Source: Halorarius litoreus | GTDB lineage: Archaea; Halobacteriota; Halobacteria; Halobacteriales; Haloarculaceae | Assembly (NCBI RefSeq): GCF_024362405.1 | Contig: NZ_CP101454.1 | Coordinates: forward strand, 372,001 to 436,000 | DNA length: 64,000 nucleotides | Direction: 5' to 3' | Shown here: positions 45,166-54,060 of the stretch, piece after piece | How the letters are laid out: every line of letters starts with the position of its first letter | How positions within the stretch are numbered: position 1 is the stretch's first letter | Notes under the pieces: model-generated | The model's database searches: none | What the model was told of the DNA's origin: nothing | Seen by the model: only the letters and a program-made list of their open reading frames with translations | Position numbers and translations under genes: made by a program

Positions 45166-46038
45166 CTAGAAGATATTCGCCTGCTGGTACACCGAGATAC
45201 CCTCGTTCGTAATCTCGTAGGGCTTCGTCTCCCGCGAGTGGTTCGCGTTCCGGATCTTCTGGATTTCGACGGCCAGCCGCGTCTCGCGGAACTCCGAGCG
45301 GACGTACTGGAGGACGAACACCGCATCCGTGAGGTACTCGATGATGCCGTGCCGGGAGGCGTACGGGTTCCCCTCGGAGGCCTCGCTCGTCAGCATCGTG
45401 GTGACGCCCGCCCGCTTGAGGCTCTTGGTGAAGTCGAACACCTCGGTACGGCGCTCGGCCTGTTTGTCGTACATCATCTCCAGGAGGGAGACGGAGTCGA
45501 GCACGAGGCGGTCCGCGCCGAACTCGTCGACGAGCCGGGGGAGGTCGTTGCGGATGGAGGCCAGCGAGTTCGCCATCTCGACGGGGTCGAGGTCGACGAT
45601 GGCGAGCCGGTCGTCGTCGATGTGTGACTGGAAGTCCCAGCCCTTCTCGTTGCCGGCGGCGACGATGTCCGGTTTGGTCTCTTCGAGCGTGATGAACACG
45701 GCGCTCTCGCCGGTTTCGAGCCCCTGGTGGAGGAACTGGAGGCCGAAGGTGGTTTTCCCGGTACCGGCAGACCCCATGACGACCATCAGCGACCGCTCGG
45801 GGACGCCCCCCTGCACCATCTCGTCGAGCCCCTCGATGCCGAGGTCGATGCGCGGGATGTCCGACTCGAACTCCTCGTCGAACTCCGCGCTACCGACGTC
45901 GGCGCCGCCCTGGAAGGCGGACTCGAAGTCGTCATCGAACAGGTCACTGTCGCCGCTCCCTTCGAACGGGTCGTCCGCGTCCCCCTCGAAGGCGTCGTCC
46001 CCACTCGACTCGAACCAGTCGTCGGGGTCTTCGCTCAC
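45166..46038 (-). CDS. Single-domain KaiC/RAD55-like ATPase with acidic repeat N-terminus
   Basis: 290 residues from GTG 46038; no in-frame ATG is available nearby. Residues 1-62 are an acidic, Phe-spaced tail (DDAFEGDADDPFEGSGDSD type repeats). The RecA-like domain follows: IDLGIEGLDEMVQGGVPERSLMVVMG, Walker A GSAGTGKTTF (about 90), a catalytic Glu pair in FITLEETK, and Walker B DRLVLDSVSLLEMM. Such archaeal KaiC-like proteins are thought to act in signalling, often as partners of response regulators or membrane receptors. A clock role should not be assumed. Confidence 0.85.
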   Translation of the reverse strand: MSEDPDDWFESSGDDAFEGDADDPFEGSGDSDLFDDDFESAFQGGADVGSAEFDEEFESDIPRIDLGIEGLDEMVQGGVPERSLMVVMGSAGTGKTTFGLQFLHQGLETGESAVFITLEETKPDIVAAGNEKGWDFQSHIDDDRLAIVDLDPVEMANSLASIRNDLPRLVDEFGADRLVLDSVSLLEMMYDKQAERRTEVFDFTKSLKRAGVTTMLTSEASEGNPYASRHGIIEYLTDAVFVLQYVRSEFRETRLAVEIQKIRNANHSRETKPYEITNEGISVYQQANIF

Positions 46039-46140
46039 GGCGACACCTCCACCGCGTCGGTCATACGCGGCAATGAGACCGGGAGAAGATAACGCTTGCC
46101 CGTCGTGACGCTTATTCCGGGTGGCACCGAACTCCCGTCG

Positions 46141-46956
46141 ATGCACGTCGGCATCGTCGCCCAGCGGGGGAACCCCCGCGCCGCAGAGTTGGCGGAGGAC
46201 ATCCGCCGCGCGCTGGACGCGCGCGTGTCGCTCGACGCAGAGACCGCCGAGAGCCTCGGTGTCGAGGGTCGAGCAGCCGACGCGCTGGTCGGCTGTGACC
46301 TCGTCGTCTCCATCGGCGGCGACGGGACGTTCCTCTACACGGCCCGCGCGGTCGGGGACACACCCATCATGGGTGTGAACCTCGGCGAGGTGGGCTTCCT
46401 CAACGCGACCCCACCGGACGACGCCATCCGGGCGGTCCGTGCCGAGGTCGCCCGCCTCCGGTCGACGGACGACCCCGGGTTCCAGGAGATGGCGCAGGTG
46501 AAGGCCACCGGCGACGGGTTCGAACTTCCGGCGGCGCTCAACGAGGTGACGGTGCTCGGCCCGCAGCGCGGCCACGGCCAGGGCGTCGGCATCGAGGTCC
46601 GACTCGACGGCGAACTCTACACGGGCAGCCGCGCGGACGGCGTCATCGTCGCCACGCCCACCGGGTCGACGGCCTACAATCTCTCGGAGGGCGGGCCGCT
46701 CGTCCATCCCGACGTGAACGGCTTCGTCGTCACCGAGATGTGTGCGGAGGGGCCGATGCCGCCGCTGGTCGTCGACCCCGACCGCGAGCTCACGGTGCGC
46801 GTCGAGGAGGCCGAACGGGCGTACGTCGTCGCCGACGGCCGGACGAAACACGAGGTGACGCCACCGACCCGGATCCGTCTCCAGCGCGCCGAGCGCCCGG
46901 TTCGCGTGGCGGGCCCGCCGCTGGATTTCTTCGCGGCGCTCGGCAAGCTGGACTGA
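46141..46956 (+). CDS. nadK: NAD kinase
   Basis: 271 residues from ATG 46141 (MHVGIVAQRGNPRA), preferred over an upstream ATG whose first 15 residues look non-coding. It phosphorylates NAD to NADP. Motifs: VVSIGGDGTFLYTAR (GGDGT), GVNLGEVGFLNATPPDD, the NE motif LNEVTVLG, and the glycine-rich DGVIVATPTGSTAYNLSEGGPLV. All are intact and the length is normal. Confidence 0.95.
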   Translation: MHVGIVAQRGNPRAAELAEDIRRALDARVSLDAETAESLGVEGRAADALVGCDLVVSIGGDGTFLYTARAVGDTPIMGVNLGEVGFLNATPPDDAIRAVRAEVARLRSTDDPGFQEMAQVKATGDGFELPAALNEVTVLGPQRGHGQGVGIEVRLDGELYTGSRADGVIVATPTGSTAYNLSEGGPLVHPDVNGFVVTEMCAEGPMPPLVVDPDRELTVRVEEAERAYVVADGRTKHEVTPPTRIRLQRAERPVRVAGPPLDFFAALGKLD

Positions 46957-47014
46957 CCCACGGAACCCTCCGGGTTGGAAACCACTTTACGCGTGACGGC
47001 CCTTTTACACGCCA

Positions 47015-47947
47015 ATGAGTAAGCAACTCCCGGATGTGCAGGCGAGCAGCCCCGAGGTGAGTGTCGGGCTCAACCGCGTCGGGGTGACGGGCGTCGAGAA
47101 GCTGGTGAAGATCGACCGCGACGGCAAGCGGCCCATCGTGCTGATGGCCGAGTTCGAGGTGTACGTCGACTTGCCGAAGTGGCGGAAGGGCATCGACATG
47201 TCCCGGAACATGGAGGTCGTCGACGAGATCCTGGAGGAGGCGACCTCCGAGCCGGCGTTCCGCGTCGAGGACGTCTGTGGCGACGTCGCCGAGCGTTTGC
47301 TGGAAAAACACGACTACACCTCGCGGGCGGAGGTGCAGATGGAGGCCGAATACATGATTCGCGAGAAGACGCCCGCGACCAGTCGGCCGACGCAGGCCGT
47401 CGCCGACATCATCGCGAGCGCCACCGCCACCGACGAGGGGACGAGCGAGGAGATCGGCTGTCACGTCGTCGGGATGACGGTCTGTCCCTGCTCGCAGGGG
47501 ATGTCCGAGGCCCGCGCCCGCGAGACGCTCGACCAGCTCGGCGTCGACGGCGAGGTCATCGAGGAGTTCCTGGACGAGGTGCCACAGCCCGGCCACAGCC
47601 AGCGCGGTCACGCGACGCTGACGGTCGAGGCCGACGGCTCACCCGATGTCGAACTCCACGACCTCATCGACATCGCGCGCGACTCGATGTCCGCCCGCAT
47701 CTACAACTTCGCGAAGCGGCCCGACGAGGACTACATGACCTACCAGTCGCACGCCCACGCGAAGTTCGTCGAGGACTGTGTTCGGGCGCTCGCGGAAGGC
47801 GTCGTCGAGCGGCTCGACCTCCCAGACGACGCCATCGTCCGCATGGAGCAGTCGAACGACGAGTCCATCCATCAGCACAACGCCCACGCCGAGCGCGTCG
47901 CGGAGTTCGGCCAGCTGAAGGCGGAGCTGAACGGCGACGATGAATAG
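47015..47947 (+). CDS. mptA: GTP cyclohydrolase MptA (type IB)
   Basis: 310 residues. It converts GTP to the 7,8-dihydro-neopterin 2',3'-cyclic phosphate intermediate used for archaeal pterins/folates and deazapurines. Signatures: [22 protein letters not shown] at the start, the metal/catalytic segment [21 protein letters not shown] with conserved Cys and His, [16 protein letters not shown], and the C-terminal [20 protein letters not shown] about 28 nt upstream is the likely TATA. Confidence 0.95.
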   Translation: MSKQLPDVQASSPEVSVGLNRVGVTGVEKLVKIDRDGKRPIVLMAEFEVYVDLPKWRKGIDMSRNMEVVDEILEEATSEPAFRVEDVCGDVAERLLEKHDYTSRAEVQMEAEYMIREKTPATSRPTQAVADIIASATATDEGTSEEIGCHVVGMTVCPCSQGMSEARARETLDQLGVDGEVIEEFLDEVPQPGHSQRGHATLTVEADGSPDVELHDLIDIARDSMSARIYNFAKRPDEDYMTYQSHAHAKFVEDCVRALAEGVVERLDLPDDAIVRMEQSNDESIHQHNAHAERVAEFGQLKAELNGDDE

Positions 47948-47970
47948 CCGAAGAAACCGACCGCCCCAGG

Positions 47971-48819
47971 TCAGTCCGAAGCGACCGGGGTCGTGCGGGT
48001 GGTGCGTTCCTTCTCGGTGGTCGCACGGCGCGTGTACTCGACGGCGCCGACGAACACGACGGCCCAGAGCACCGCGAGCGCGCCCCACAGCACGCCGGCG
48101 CTGGACTCGACCGTGAAGAGGATGGAGGAGACCCCGAGGATGAGGGCGACGACGCCAGCGCTCCACGCGGCGAACCGCCAGTCGCGCTCGCGGACGACCG
48201 CGAGGACGCCCATCACGAGGACGTACATCGACGCGATGGCCATGCCGGCGTAGTGGACGAACATGGCGTGTTCGTCTGCGAGCGTGAGCTGTCGGACCAA
48301 TTGGTCACCGGCGTACAGCAGGAGCGGCACGGCGGCGACGACGAGCAGGCCGACGAGGATGCGCGACGGCGACTCGGTGCGGTCGAACCGCAGCAGGTCG
48401 CGGCCCGCCGGGTGTAACACCAGCGCGACGAGCCCGAGCACGCCGAAGATGAGCGGGAGCATCAGGATGGGGGAGTTCGCCAACGCGGCGAAGATGGCGA
48501 CGGGGACGAGGAACAGAATCGGGGCGAGTATCGTGTTGACCCGTCGGGCCGGACGGTAGAGCAGGAGCGCGAGGGGGACGACGAGCGCGAGCCACAGCAG
48601 CCCGAAGATGGTCAGGTCGTGGATCTGGTGGATGCCGAGGTTCTCGACCCAGCCCGTGATGCCGAGCAGGAGTTCGCCGCCTAGCATGAACACAGCGAGC
48701 CCGAGCGCCCCGACCGCGACGACGTAGAACGCAGCCCGGCGGACCTTCCCGACGATGTCGAGGTCACGCCACTGGGCGGGCGATGGTCGGCCGACTATAG
48801 GAGTGGTGGTGGTTGCCAT
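47971..48819 (-). CDS. Eight-helix membrane protein of unknown function
   Basis: 282 residues from ATG 48819. A 25-residue polar N-terminus (GRPSPAQWRDLDIVGKVRRA) is followed by about eight hydrophobic segments, for example AAFYVVAVGALGLAVFML and FGLLWLALVVPLALLLY. The tail is polar (YTRRATTEKERTTRTT). No transporter or enzyme motif is seen. Confidence 0.75.
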   Translation of the reverse strand: MATTTTPIVGRPSPAQWRDLDIVGKVRRAAFYVVAVGALGLAVFMLGGELLLGITGWVENLGIHQIHDLTIFGLLWLALVVPLALLLYRPARRVNTILAPILFLVPVAIFAALANSPILMLPLIFGVLGLVALVLHPAGRDLLRFDRTESPSRILVGLLVVAAVPLLLYAGDQLVRQLTLADEHAMFVHYAGMAIASMYVLVMGVLAVVRERDWRFAAWSAGVVALILGVSSILFTVESSAGVLWGALAVLWAVVFVGAVEYTRRATTEKERTTRTTPVASD

Positions 48820-48914
48820 GAATATTCGGAACACATGTACGCTCGCCGAGGAGATAACCGTTCGTCGACCTGTCTTCGTGCCGGCGCGTCGGTGCTGTGA
48901 GAAACCGGAAACCG

Positions 48915-49721
48915 TTACAGTGTGAGTTCGTCGGCGCTCTCCCACCGCGGTTCGAACTCCTCCCGGACCGACTGGGCGAACTCGTGGTCCTTGAGGTCGA
49001 TGAGCGCGAACGCCGTCTCGCTCTTCAGCGGGTGCGGCACCTCGATGACCGTCTCGTTGCGGTCGATGAGGTTGAACGTGCCCGAGACGTTCTCACTGAC
49101 CCGGACCTCGAAGTTCTCGTGTTCGGCGAGCGACTCGGTGTAGCGCTCGCCGAGGCTCTCGGGGAGCACGGGGACGAGGTCGGGGCGCATCAGCAGCTTC
49201 ACCTCGACGCCGCGGTCGAGCGCCGCGTCGAGCTGGTCGAGGATGAGCGTCCCGACCTTGTCGATGTCGAAGAACTGCTCGGTGTACGTCGACAGCACCA
49301 TGACGATGGTCGAGTCGGCGGCCGCGAGCCGCTCGACGAGCAGGTCGATGGTCTCCTCCGGCCCGACAGACGCGGTCCAGAACGTCTCCTCGACGGGTTC
49401 GGCCGTCTCGAGTTCCCCCTGCAGGTCGTCGACGATGTCCTCGTACTGCTGGACCTTCTCCTCGAGTTCGCGCTTCTTGTCTTCGAGGAGCCGTTCGAGC
49501 GCCGTCGAAGGATCGACGGCCACGTACTTCTTCGGTCGCGAGGCCGACTGCGAGCGGACGAGGTTGAACTGCTCGATGGAGTTGAGCACGTCGTAGATGC
49601 GGCCCATCGGCACGTCGCTGACCCGTGACAACTCTTTGGCGGTTGTCGGACCGGTTTGCAACAGCGAGCGGTATGCTCGCGCCTCGTACTCGGACAGGCC
49701 GAGGTCACGCAGATTCGCCAT
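48915..49721 (-). CDS. TrmB family transcriptional regulator
   Basis: 268 residues from ATG 49721; TTTATC at 49745-49751 (minus strand) fits. The N-terminal winged helix (LGLSEYEARAYRSLLQTGPTTAKELSRVSDVPMGRIYDVLNSIEQFNLV) and coiled coil (ALERLLEDKKRELEEKVQQYEDIVDDLQ, about 80-110) are typical of TrmB. The C-terminal domain (110-268) resembles the phospholipase D-like effector-binding fold. TrmB proteins usually sense sugars; the ligand here is unknown. Direct repeats of AGTTTAC lie upstream (49761-49784). Confidence 0.9.
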   Translation of the reverse strand: MANLRDLGLSEYEARAYRSLLQTGPTTAKELSRVSDVPMGRIYDVLNSIEQFNLVRSQSASRPKKYVAVDPSTALERLLEDKKRELEEKVQQYEDIVDDLQGELETAEPVEETFWTASVGPEETIDLLVERLAAADSTIVMVLSTYTEQFFDIDKVGTLILDQLDAALDRGVEVKLLMRPDLVPVLPESLGERYTESLAEHENFEVRVSENVSGTFNLIDRNETVIEVPHPLKSETAFALIDLKDHEFAQSVREEFEPRWESADELTL

Positions 49722-49780
49722 TACCGACACGTTCGCACGCGGCGTGATAAACACACCGGAAGTTTACGTGCAGTCGGAGT

Positions 49781-51400
49781 TTACTCGTCGGCGCGCGTCG
49801 AGGGACCGCCGTCGGCCGCCCGGTCCATCAGTTCGTCGGGGGTCGCCGCGGGCGCCGACCGCTCGCCGCCCCGGACGACGACGGCGTCGTCGCGGTCACC
49901 CGGCACAACGACCTTCTCGTGGTCCGCGACCCGCCACGCCGCGCGGTGGAGGTCCGTGTTCGGGGGAGGCGTCTCGATGACCAGTGGGTCGTAGACGTAC
50001 CGGGCACACGCCGCACCGTAGCCCGTGACCTGCGCGCCCATCCGGTCGTACGCCCCGGCGAACGCTTCGAGCGCCTCACCCGCGGCCGCTCTGTAGGTCG
50101 TATCGCCGGTGAGCGCCGCGAGGTCCAGCAGGGCGTCGGCGAGTTCGACGTTCGTGTCCAGTGGCCGAAGCGGCCGGTCGAGCATTCCGGGACCCTCGGC
50201 GGGCCCATCGAGGAACGCGCCGTCGTCGGCCTGCAGATCGAGCGCCCGGTCCGCGACGGCGCGAGCCGCCTCCAGATAGTCGCCCGTCGCCTGCGCCCCG
50301 GCGGTGAGTCCGGCCAGTACGCGGGCGTGGTCGAGCAGGAGTCCCGTCTCGCTGTCATCGCCCGCGTAGTGGGCGACCACGCCGTCGTCGACGAGCGTAT
50401 CGAGGACGTGCTCCAGTGCGCGCTCGGCGTACCGCGTGGCGTCGCCGTCGTCGGTGTACGCGCCGAAGCGGAACAGCGCCGCGGCGGCGAGCCCGTTCCG
50501 GTCGGCGTAGACCGTCTCGTCGATTCGGGGGGCGTCGGCGGCCTCGCGGTCGCTCGGCTCCAGCGTGAAGTAGTCGCCGCCGGCCTGCGACCCGGCGAAG
50601 GCGTCGCCCGTCCAGAGATCGGTCGTCAGGTAGTCGATGGTGCCCGCGGCGGTCTCGCGATAGCTCTCCTCGCCCGTGTAGAGGTAGCCGGTGGCGAACG
50701 CGCCGACGAGTGCGGCGTTCTCGTCGAGCAGTTTCTCGCGGTGGAGTTCGCCACCCCAGTTCCGGTTCGTCGCGTACCGGTAGAACCCGCCGCCGTACGT
50801 GTCGTAGAGGTGCGTCTGGACGGCCTCCAGGGTGCGACGCGCACGGTCGCGGTCCCGCTTCGCCGCGAACTCGATGGTGTTCGGGAGGGGGAACTTCGCG
50901 CCGTCACCCCAGCCGCCGAACTCCTCGTCGAACGCCGCCGCGACCTGTTCGACGAAGTGCGCCTCGATGTCGGCGGTGACGGGTCCCTGCGGCGGGTCGG
51001 GGTCCTGGAGCGCTCGGGGGACGCGGCCCGCCTCCGCCCCCTTGCCGTCCCACGTCCGCCGGACGGTGTCGAGCGCCTGTCGCAGGCCGTCGCTCGACAT
51101 GAAGCCGGCCCCCGTGAGGAGTTTCCCGTCGGGCGTCGCGAACACCGTCGACGGGAACCCGCCCATGTTGTATCGTTCACGGACGCGGGGCTGTTCGTCC
51201 ACGTCGACGCGCACGGGGACGAACCCGTCTTTGAGATGTGCCGCCAGTTTCGGGTCGGCGTACGCCCCGCGGTCCATCTCGTCACAGGCGGTACACCACG
51301 ACGCCGACAGCGCCAGCAGGAGCGGCTTCGATGCCCGGGCAGCCTCCTCGAACGGCGCGGCGCCCCACTCGCGCCACTCGACGAGCGTGTCGTCCTTCAT
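49781..51400 (-). CDS. Thioredoxin-domain protein, DUF255/YyaL family
   Basis: 539 residues. The N-terminal DUF255 thioredoxin-like domain (1-125: VEWREWGAAPFEEAARASKPLLLALSASWCTACDEMDR) is followed by an alpha/alpha-barrel of six-hairpin glycosidase type (about 150-500) with FGGWGDGAKFPLPN and DTYGGGFYRYATNRNW. Most relatives carry a CHWCHVM motif; here it reads WCTACDEM, so the redox pair is kept but the flanking residues differ. The exact function of the family is not settled. Cytosolic. Confidence 0.88.
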   Translation of the reverse strand: MKDDTLVEWREWGAAPFEEAARASKPLLLALSASWCTACDEMDRGAYADPKLAAHLKDGFVPVRVDVDEQPRVRERYNMGGFPSTVFATPDGKLLTGAGFMSSDGLRQALDTVRRTWDGKGAEAGRVPRALQDPDPPQGPVTADIEAHFVEQVAAAFDEEFGGWGDGAKFPLPNTIEFAAKRDRDRARRTLEAVQTHLYDTYGGGFYRYATNRNWGGELHREKLLDENAALVGAFATGYLYTGEESYRETAAGTIDYLTTDLWTGDAFAGSQAGGDYFTLEPSDREAADAPRIDETVYADRNGLAAAALFRFGAYTDDGDATRYAERALEHVLDTLVDDGVVAHYAGDDSETGLLLDHARVLAGLTAGAQATGDYLEAARAVADRALDLQADDGAFLDGPAEGPGMLDRPLRPLDTNVELADALLDLAALTGDTTYRAAAGEALEAFAGAYDRMGAQVTGYGAACARYVYDPLVIETPPPNTDLHRAAWRVADHEKVVVPGDRDDAVVVRGGERSAPAATPDELMDRAADGGPSTRADE

Positions 51401-51850
51401 GGGTGTGGCTGTGGGGTACCGACGGAAAGCGTTTGCACTTCGCGGCTAGGTGTCGGTCGACCAGTCGAGTTCCGTGGGGCCGCGGGTGACGGTGGTGAAA
51501 CCGCACCTGACACTACTTCGAAAGCCCTCGGGTGCTCAGTTACTCGGCTCGCTGCGCTCCTCGGATCGGCACTCCGTGCCGACACCTGCGGTGCTTTCTT
51601 CGCCTCCTGACACCGACCACCCGGCCCCTTTCAGTCCCACCCTCTGGTCAGTTCAGTAGTCGTCACAGACGACTGCTCGGTGTGGACGCGCGACCGGTGG
51701 TCACGTGGACTCACGGGTCGCTATCGCTCCCCGTTCGCAATCCCGTGGCCCCGCTCAGCCGGAGCGAGCTCCGGCACGGCCCTCGTTCACGCGGACTCCG
51801 CTCGGCCACGCACCCGAAGCCCCCTTACTTCCCCCCTCCGTAGAGGGGGT
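51401..51850. repeat. Intergenic region with several short-loop perfect hairpins
   Basis: No gene is called in these 450 bp. Perfect hairpins: TCGGCAC-TCC-GTGCCGA (51566-51582), AGTCGTC-ACA-GACGACT (51658-51674), GCCGGAGC-GA-GCTCCGGC (51758-51775), and CCCCCTC-CGTA-GAGGGGG (51832-51849) ending one base before the next ATG. GAAAGC near 51521 and GCTTTC near 51590 could enclose the first. It resembles decayed intergenic repeat material of the kind at 27.8-28.2 kb. Confidence 0.5.
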
Positions 51851-52171
51851 ATGGTCTCGGTCGTAGAACTCGTCGGCCTCCTCGTCATCCTGGGGATAAA
51901 CGCGGCGGCCGCGGCGCTCCTGACCCGCATCTTCCGCGTCCGACTCAACACCCAGTGGGGGGCGGTGCTCTACAGCATCCTCCTCATCCCGGTCGTCCTG
52001 CTGGTCGTGGTGCTGATTCTCGGGGGGGCCGGTCTCGGCCCGAACCTCGGGAGCCCGGCGACCGTCGTCGGTGTCACCATCGTCCTACCGATGGCACTCG
52101 GGATGGCGTTCGACTACTTCTGGCAGCCGGCGCCCGACGAGGTCGAACTGCCCGACAACTACGGGAGCTAA
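51851..52171 (+). CDS. Small membrane protein of unknown function
   Basis: 106 residues from ATG 51851: three hydrophobic segments (about 3-25, 37-60, 68-88) and an acidic C-terminus ([14 protein letters not shown]). No known motif. CTTACTT about 25 nt upstream may be the TATA, with a perfect hairpin between it and the start codon. Stops overlap by 4 bp (CTAA) with convergent tmk. Confidence 0.75.
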   Translation: MVSVVELVGLLVILGINAAAAALLTRIFRVRLNTQWGAVLYSILLIPVVLLVVVLILGGAGLGPNLGSPATVVGVTIVLPMALGMAFDYFWQPAPDEVELPDNYGS

Positions 52172-52749
52172 TCGAGCAGGCGCTCGATGGCCCGCTCGGC
52201 CGCGTCGATGACGTGCTCCGGTGACTCCGTAGCGTCGATGCGGACGAACCGCTCGGGTTCGTACTCGATGAGCTGCTCGTAGTTCGACTGCACCGCGGCG
52301 AGGAAGCCCGCGTGCTCCATCTTGTTCGTCGCCCCGGCACGCTCCGCGCCGGTCTGGGGGTCCACGTCGAAGTAGAGCGTCGCGTCCGGCGGCCGGGTGA
52401 AGGGCTGGTGGATCCCCCGAATGTACTCCATCGGGCGCTTGATGTGGCCCTCGAGCGAGGCGCCCTGGTACGCGTACCGCGAGTCGGAGTAGCGGTCGGA
52501 GATGACGAGTTCGTCGTCGTCGAGCGCAGGCTCGACGACCCGCGAGAGGTGGTCGGCGTGGTCCGCCGTGAACAGGAACAGCTCCGCGATGGGGTCCGAG
52601 TCGTCCGCGTCGATCGAACGATTGACGGCGTCGCCGTACCACGAATCCGTCGGCTCGTGGGTGAAGACAGCCTCCGGAAAGGCGTCGTGGAGCGCCTCCC
52701 ACACCGTCGTCTTCCCCGAGCCGTCGATACCTTCCAGCGTGACGAGCAT
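52168..52749 (-). CDS. tmk: Thymidylate kinase
   Basis: 193 residues from ATG 52749. It phosphorylates dTMP to dTDP. Motifs: [14 protein letters not shown] (P-loop), [11 protein letters not shown], the DR(Y/H) motif in [16 protein letters not shown], and the lid-side sequence [25 protein letters not shown] about 27 nt upstream on the minus strand is the TATA, mirrored by that of the divergent epimerase-like gene. Confidence 0.94.
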   Translation of the reverse strand: MLVTLEGIDGSGKTTVWEALHDAFPEAVFTHEPTDSWYGDAVNRSIDADDSDPIAELFLFTADHADHLSRVVEPALDDDELVISDRYSDSRYAYQGASLEGHIKRPMEYIRGIHQPFTRPPDATLYFDVDPQTGAERAGATNKMEHAGFLAAVQSNYEQLIEYEPERFVRIDATESPEHVIDAAERAIERLLD

Positions 52750-52839
52750 ACCCGCACGTCGGGGTGTCGCCACGTAAACGCCGCGACTGCTACCCACGAG
52801 CACACTACCTTTACGTCAGTTCGGCGAGAAGAACCGGGT

Positions 52840-53922
52840 ATGAAAGTGCTCGTCACCGGCGGTACCGGGTTCGTTGGCACGGCCCTCTGCGAAGAACTGG
52901 CGGCGCGGGGCCACGAGGTTACCGCCCTCGCCCGGAACCCCCACGAGGGGACCTTCGAGGGCGAGGTCGAGACCGTCCGCGGTGACGTCACCGACTACGA
53001 CAGCATCGAGCCCCACTTCGAAGGCCAGGACGCCGTCGTCCAGCTCGTCGCGCTCTCCCCGCTGTTCCAGCCGAAAGGGGGCAACCAGCGACACTTCGAG
53101 GTCCACCTCGGCGGCACCGAGAACGCCGTGAAAGCCGCGAAAGAACACGGCGTCGGAACGTTCCTCCAGATGAGCGGCGTCCACGCGTCGCCGGACGCCG
53201 AGACGGCGTACCTGAAGTCGAAGGGGGAAGCCGAGGACGTGGTGACAGACTCGGGACTCGACTGGATCATCTTCCGGCCGACCGTGCTGTTCGGCGACGG
53301 CGACGAGATTCGGTCGTTCGTGAAGACCGTCGCGACGCCCTACCTCACGCCGCTGCCCGGCGGCGGCAAACAGCGGTTCCAGCTGATGTGGGTCGACGAC
53401 TGTGCTCGGCTGATGGCCGGCGCGCTCGAAGGGAAGACGGGAGCAGCCCTCGGCGAAGACGCCGAAGAGGAGGTGGACGAAAAAGTGGACGAGGAGCTCG
53501 AGGCCGAGGAAGACGCCGAAGCGGACGAAGAAACGGACGAAGAAGCGGATGCAGACGCCGACGACGAGAGCGACGACACGGAGGAACCCGCACCCGCCGA
53601 ACCCGGGGAGAACCCCCACGTCGGGCAGATATACGAGGTCGGGGGCCCCGAGGTGCAGAAGTTCTCGGAGGTCGTCGAACTCATCTACGCCGCCGAGCAC
53701 AAGCCGGTGAGCGTGATTCCGGTGCCGATGGCGCTCGCCGACATCGGGCTGTCGGTGCTCGGGGCCGTCGGCGGGCCGCTCGGTCCGGATCAGGCGAAGT
53801 CACTCCGCAAGGACCTCGTAGTCCAGCACAACGACATCGACGCGTTCGGCGTCGACCCCGAGGAGCTGACGACGTTCGCCGACTACCTCGGCGTCGACGA
53901 GTCCGAGCTGGACGGGCGCTGA
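52840..53922 (+). CDS. NAD-dependent epimerase-like protein (complex I NDUFA9-like) with acidic insert
   Basis: 360 residues from ATG 52840. The Rossmann motif is VLVTGGTGFVGTALCEELAARGHEVTALARNP. LVALSPLFQPKGGNQRHFEVHLGGTENAV and the SxxxYxxxK-like stretch HASPDAETAYLKSKGEAE place it in the atypical SDR group related to NDUFA9. Residues about 206-258 form an acidic insert (almost only D, E, A, T) before VGQIYEVGGPEVQ. Relatives are thought to bind NAD(P)H; no reaction can be assigned. Confidence 0.87.
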   Translation: MKVLVTGGTGFVGTALCEELAARGHEVTALARNPHEGTFEGEVETVRGDVTDYDSIEPHFEGQDAVVQLVALSPLFQPKGGNQRHFEVHLGGTENAVKAAKEHGVGTFLQMSGVHASPDAETAYLKSKGEAEDVVTDSGLDWIIFRPTVLFGDGDEIRSFVKTVATPYLTPLPGGGKQRFQLMWVDDCARLMAGALEGKTGAALGEDAEEEVDEKVDEELEAEEDAEADEETDEEADADADDESDDTEEPAPAEPGENPHVGQIYEVGGPEVQKFSEVVELIYAAEHKPVSVIPVPMALADIGLSVLGAVGGPLGPDQAKSLRKDLVVQHNDIDAFGVDPEELTTFADYLGVDESELDGR

Positions 53923-54060
53923 GGGGTACGTGACCGGCCGTGCGTACGTCTCTCCCGCCCGCGTACGGCGTTCAGCGGAGTCGAGACGCGTGAATCGAAC
54001 CCCGTAGTAGCCGAAAGCTTATCGTGTACGGGGCCACCTTTGGGGGATAGTGACCGATAG

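Noticed and set aside
45166-46038. A circadian KaiC
   Set aside because: Only one RecA-like domain is present, with no kaiA/kaiB nearby; archaeal KaiC-like proteins have varied signalling roles.
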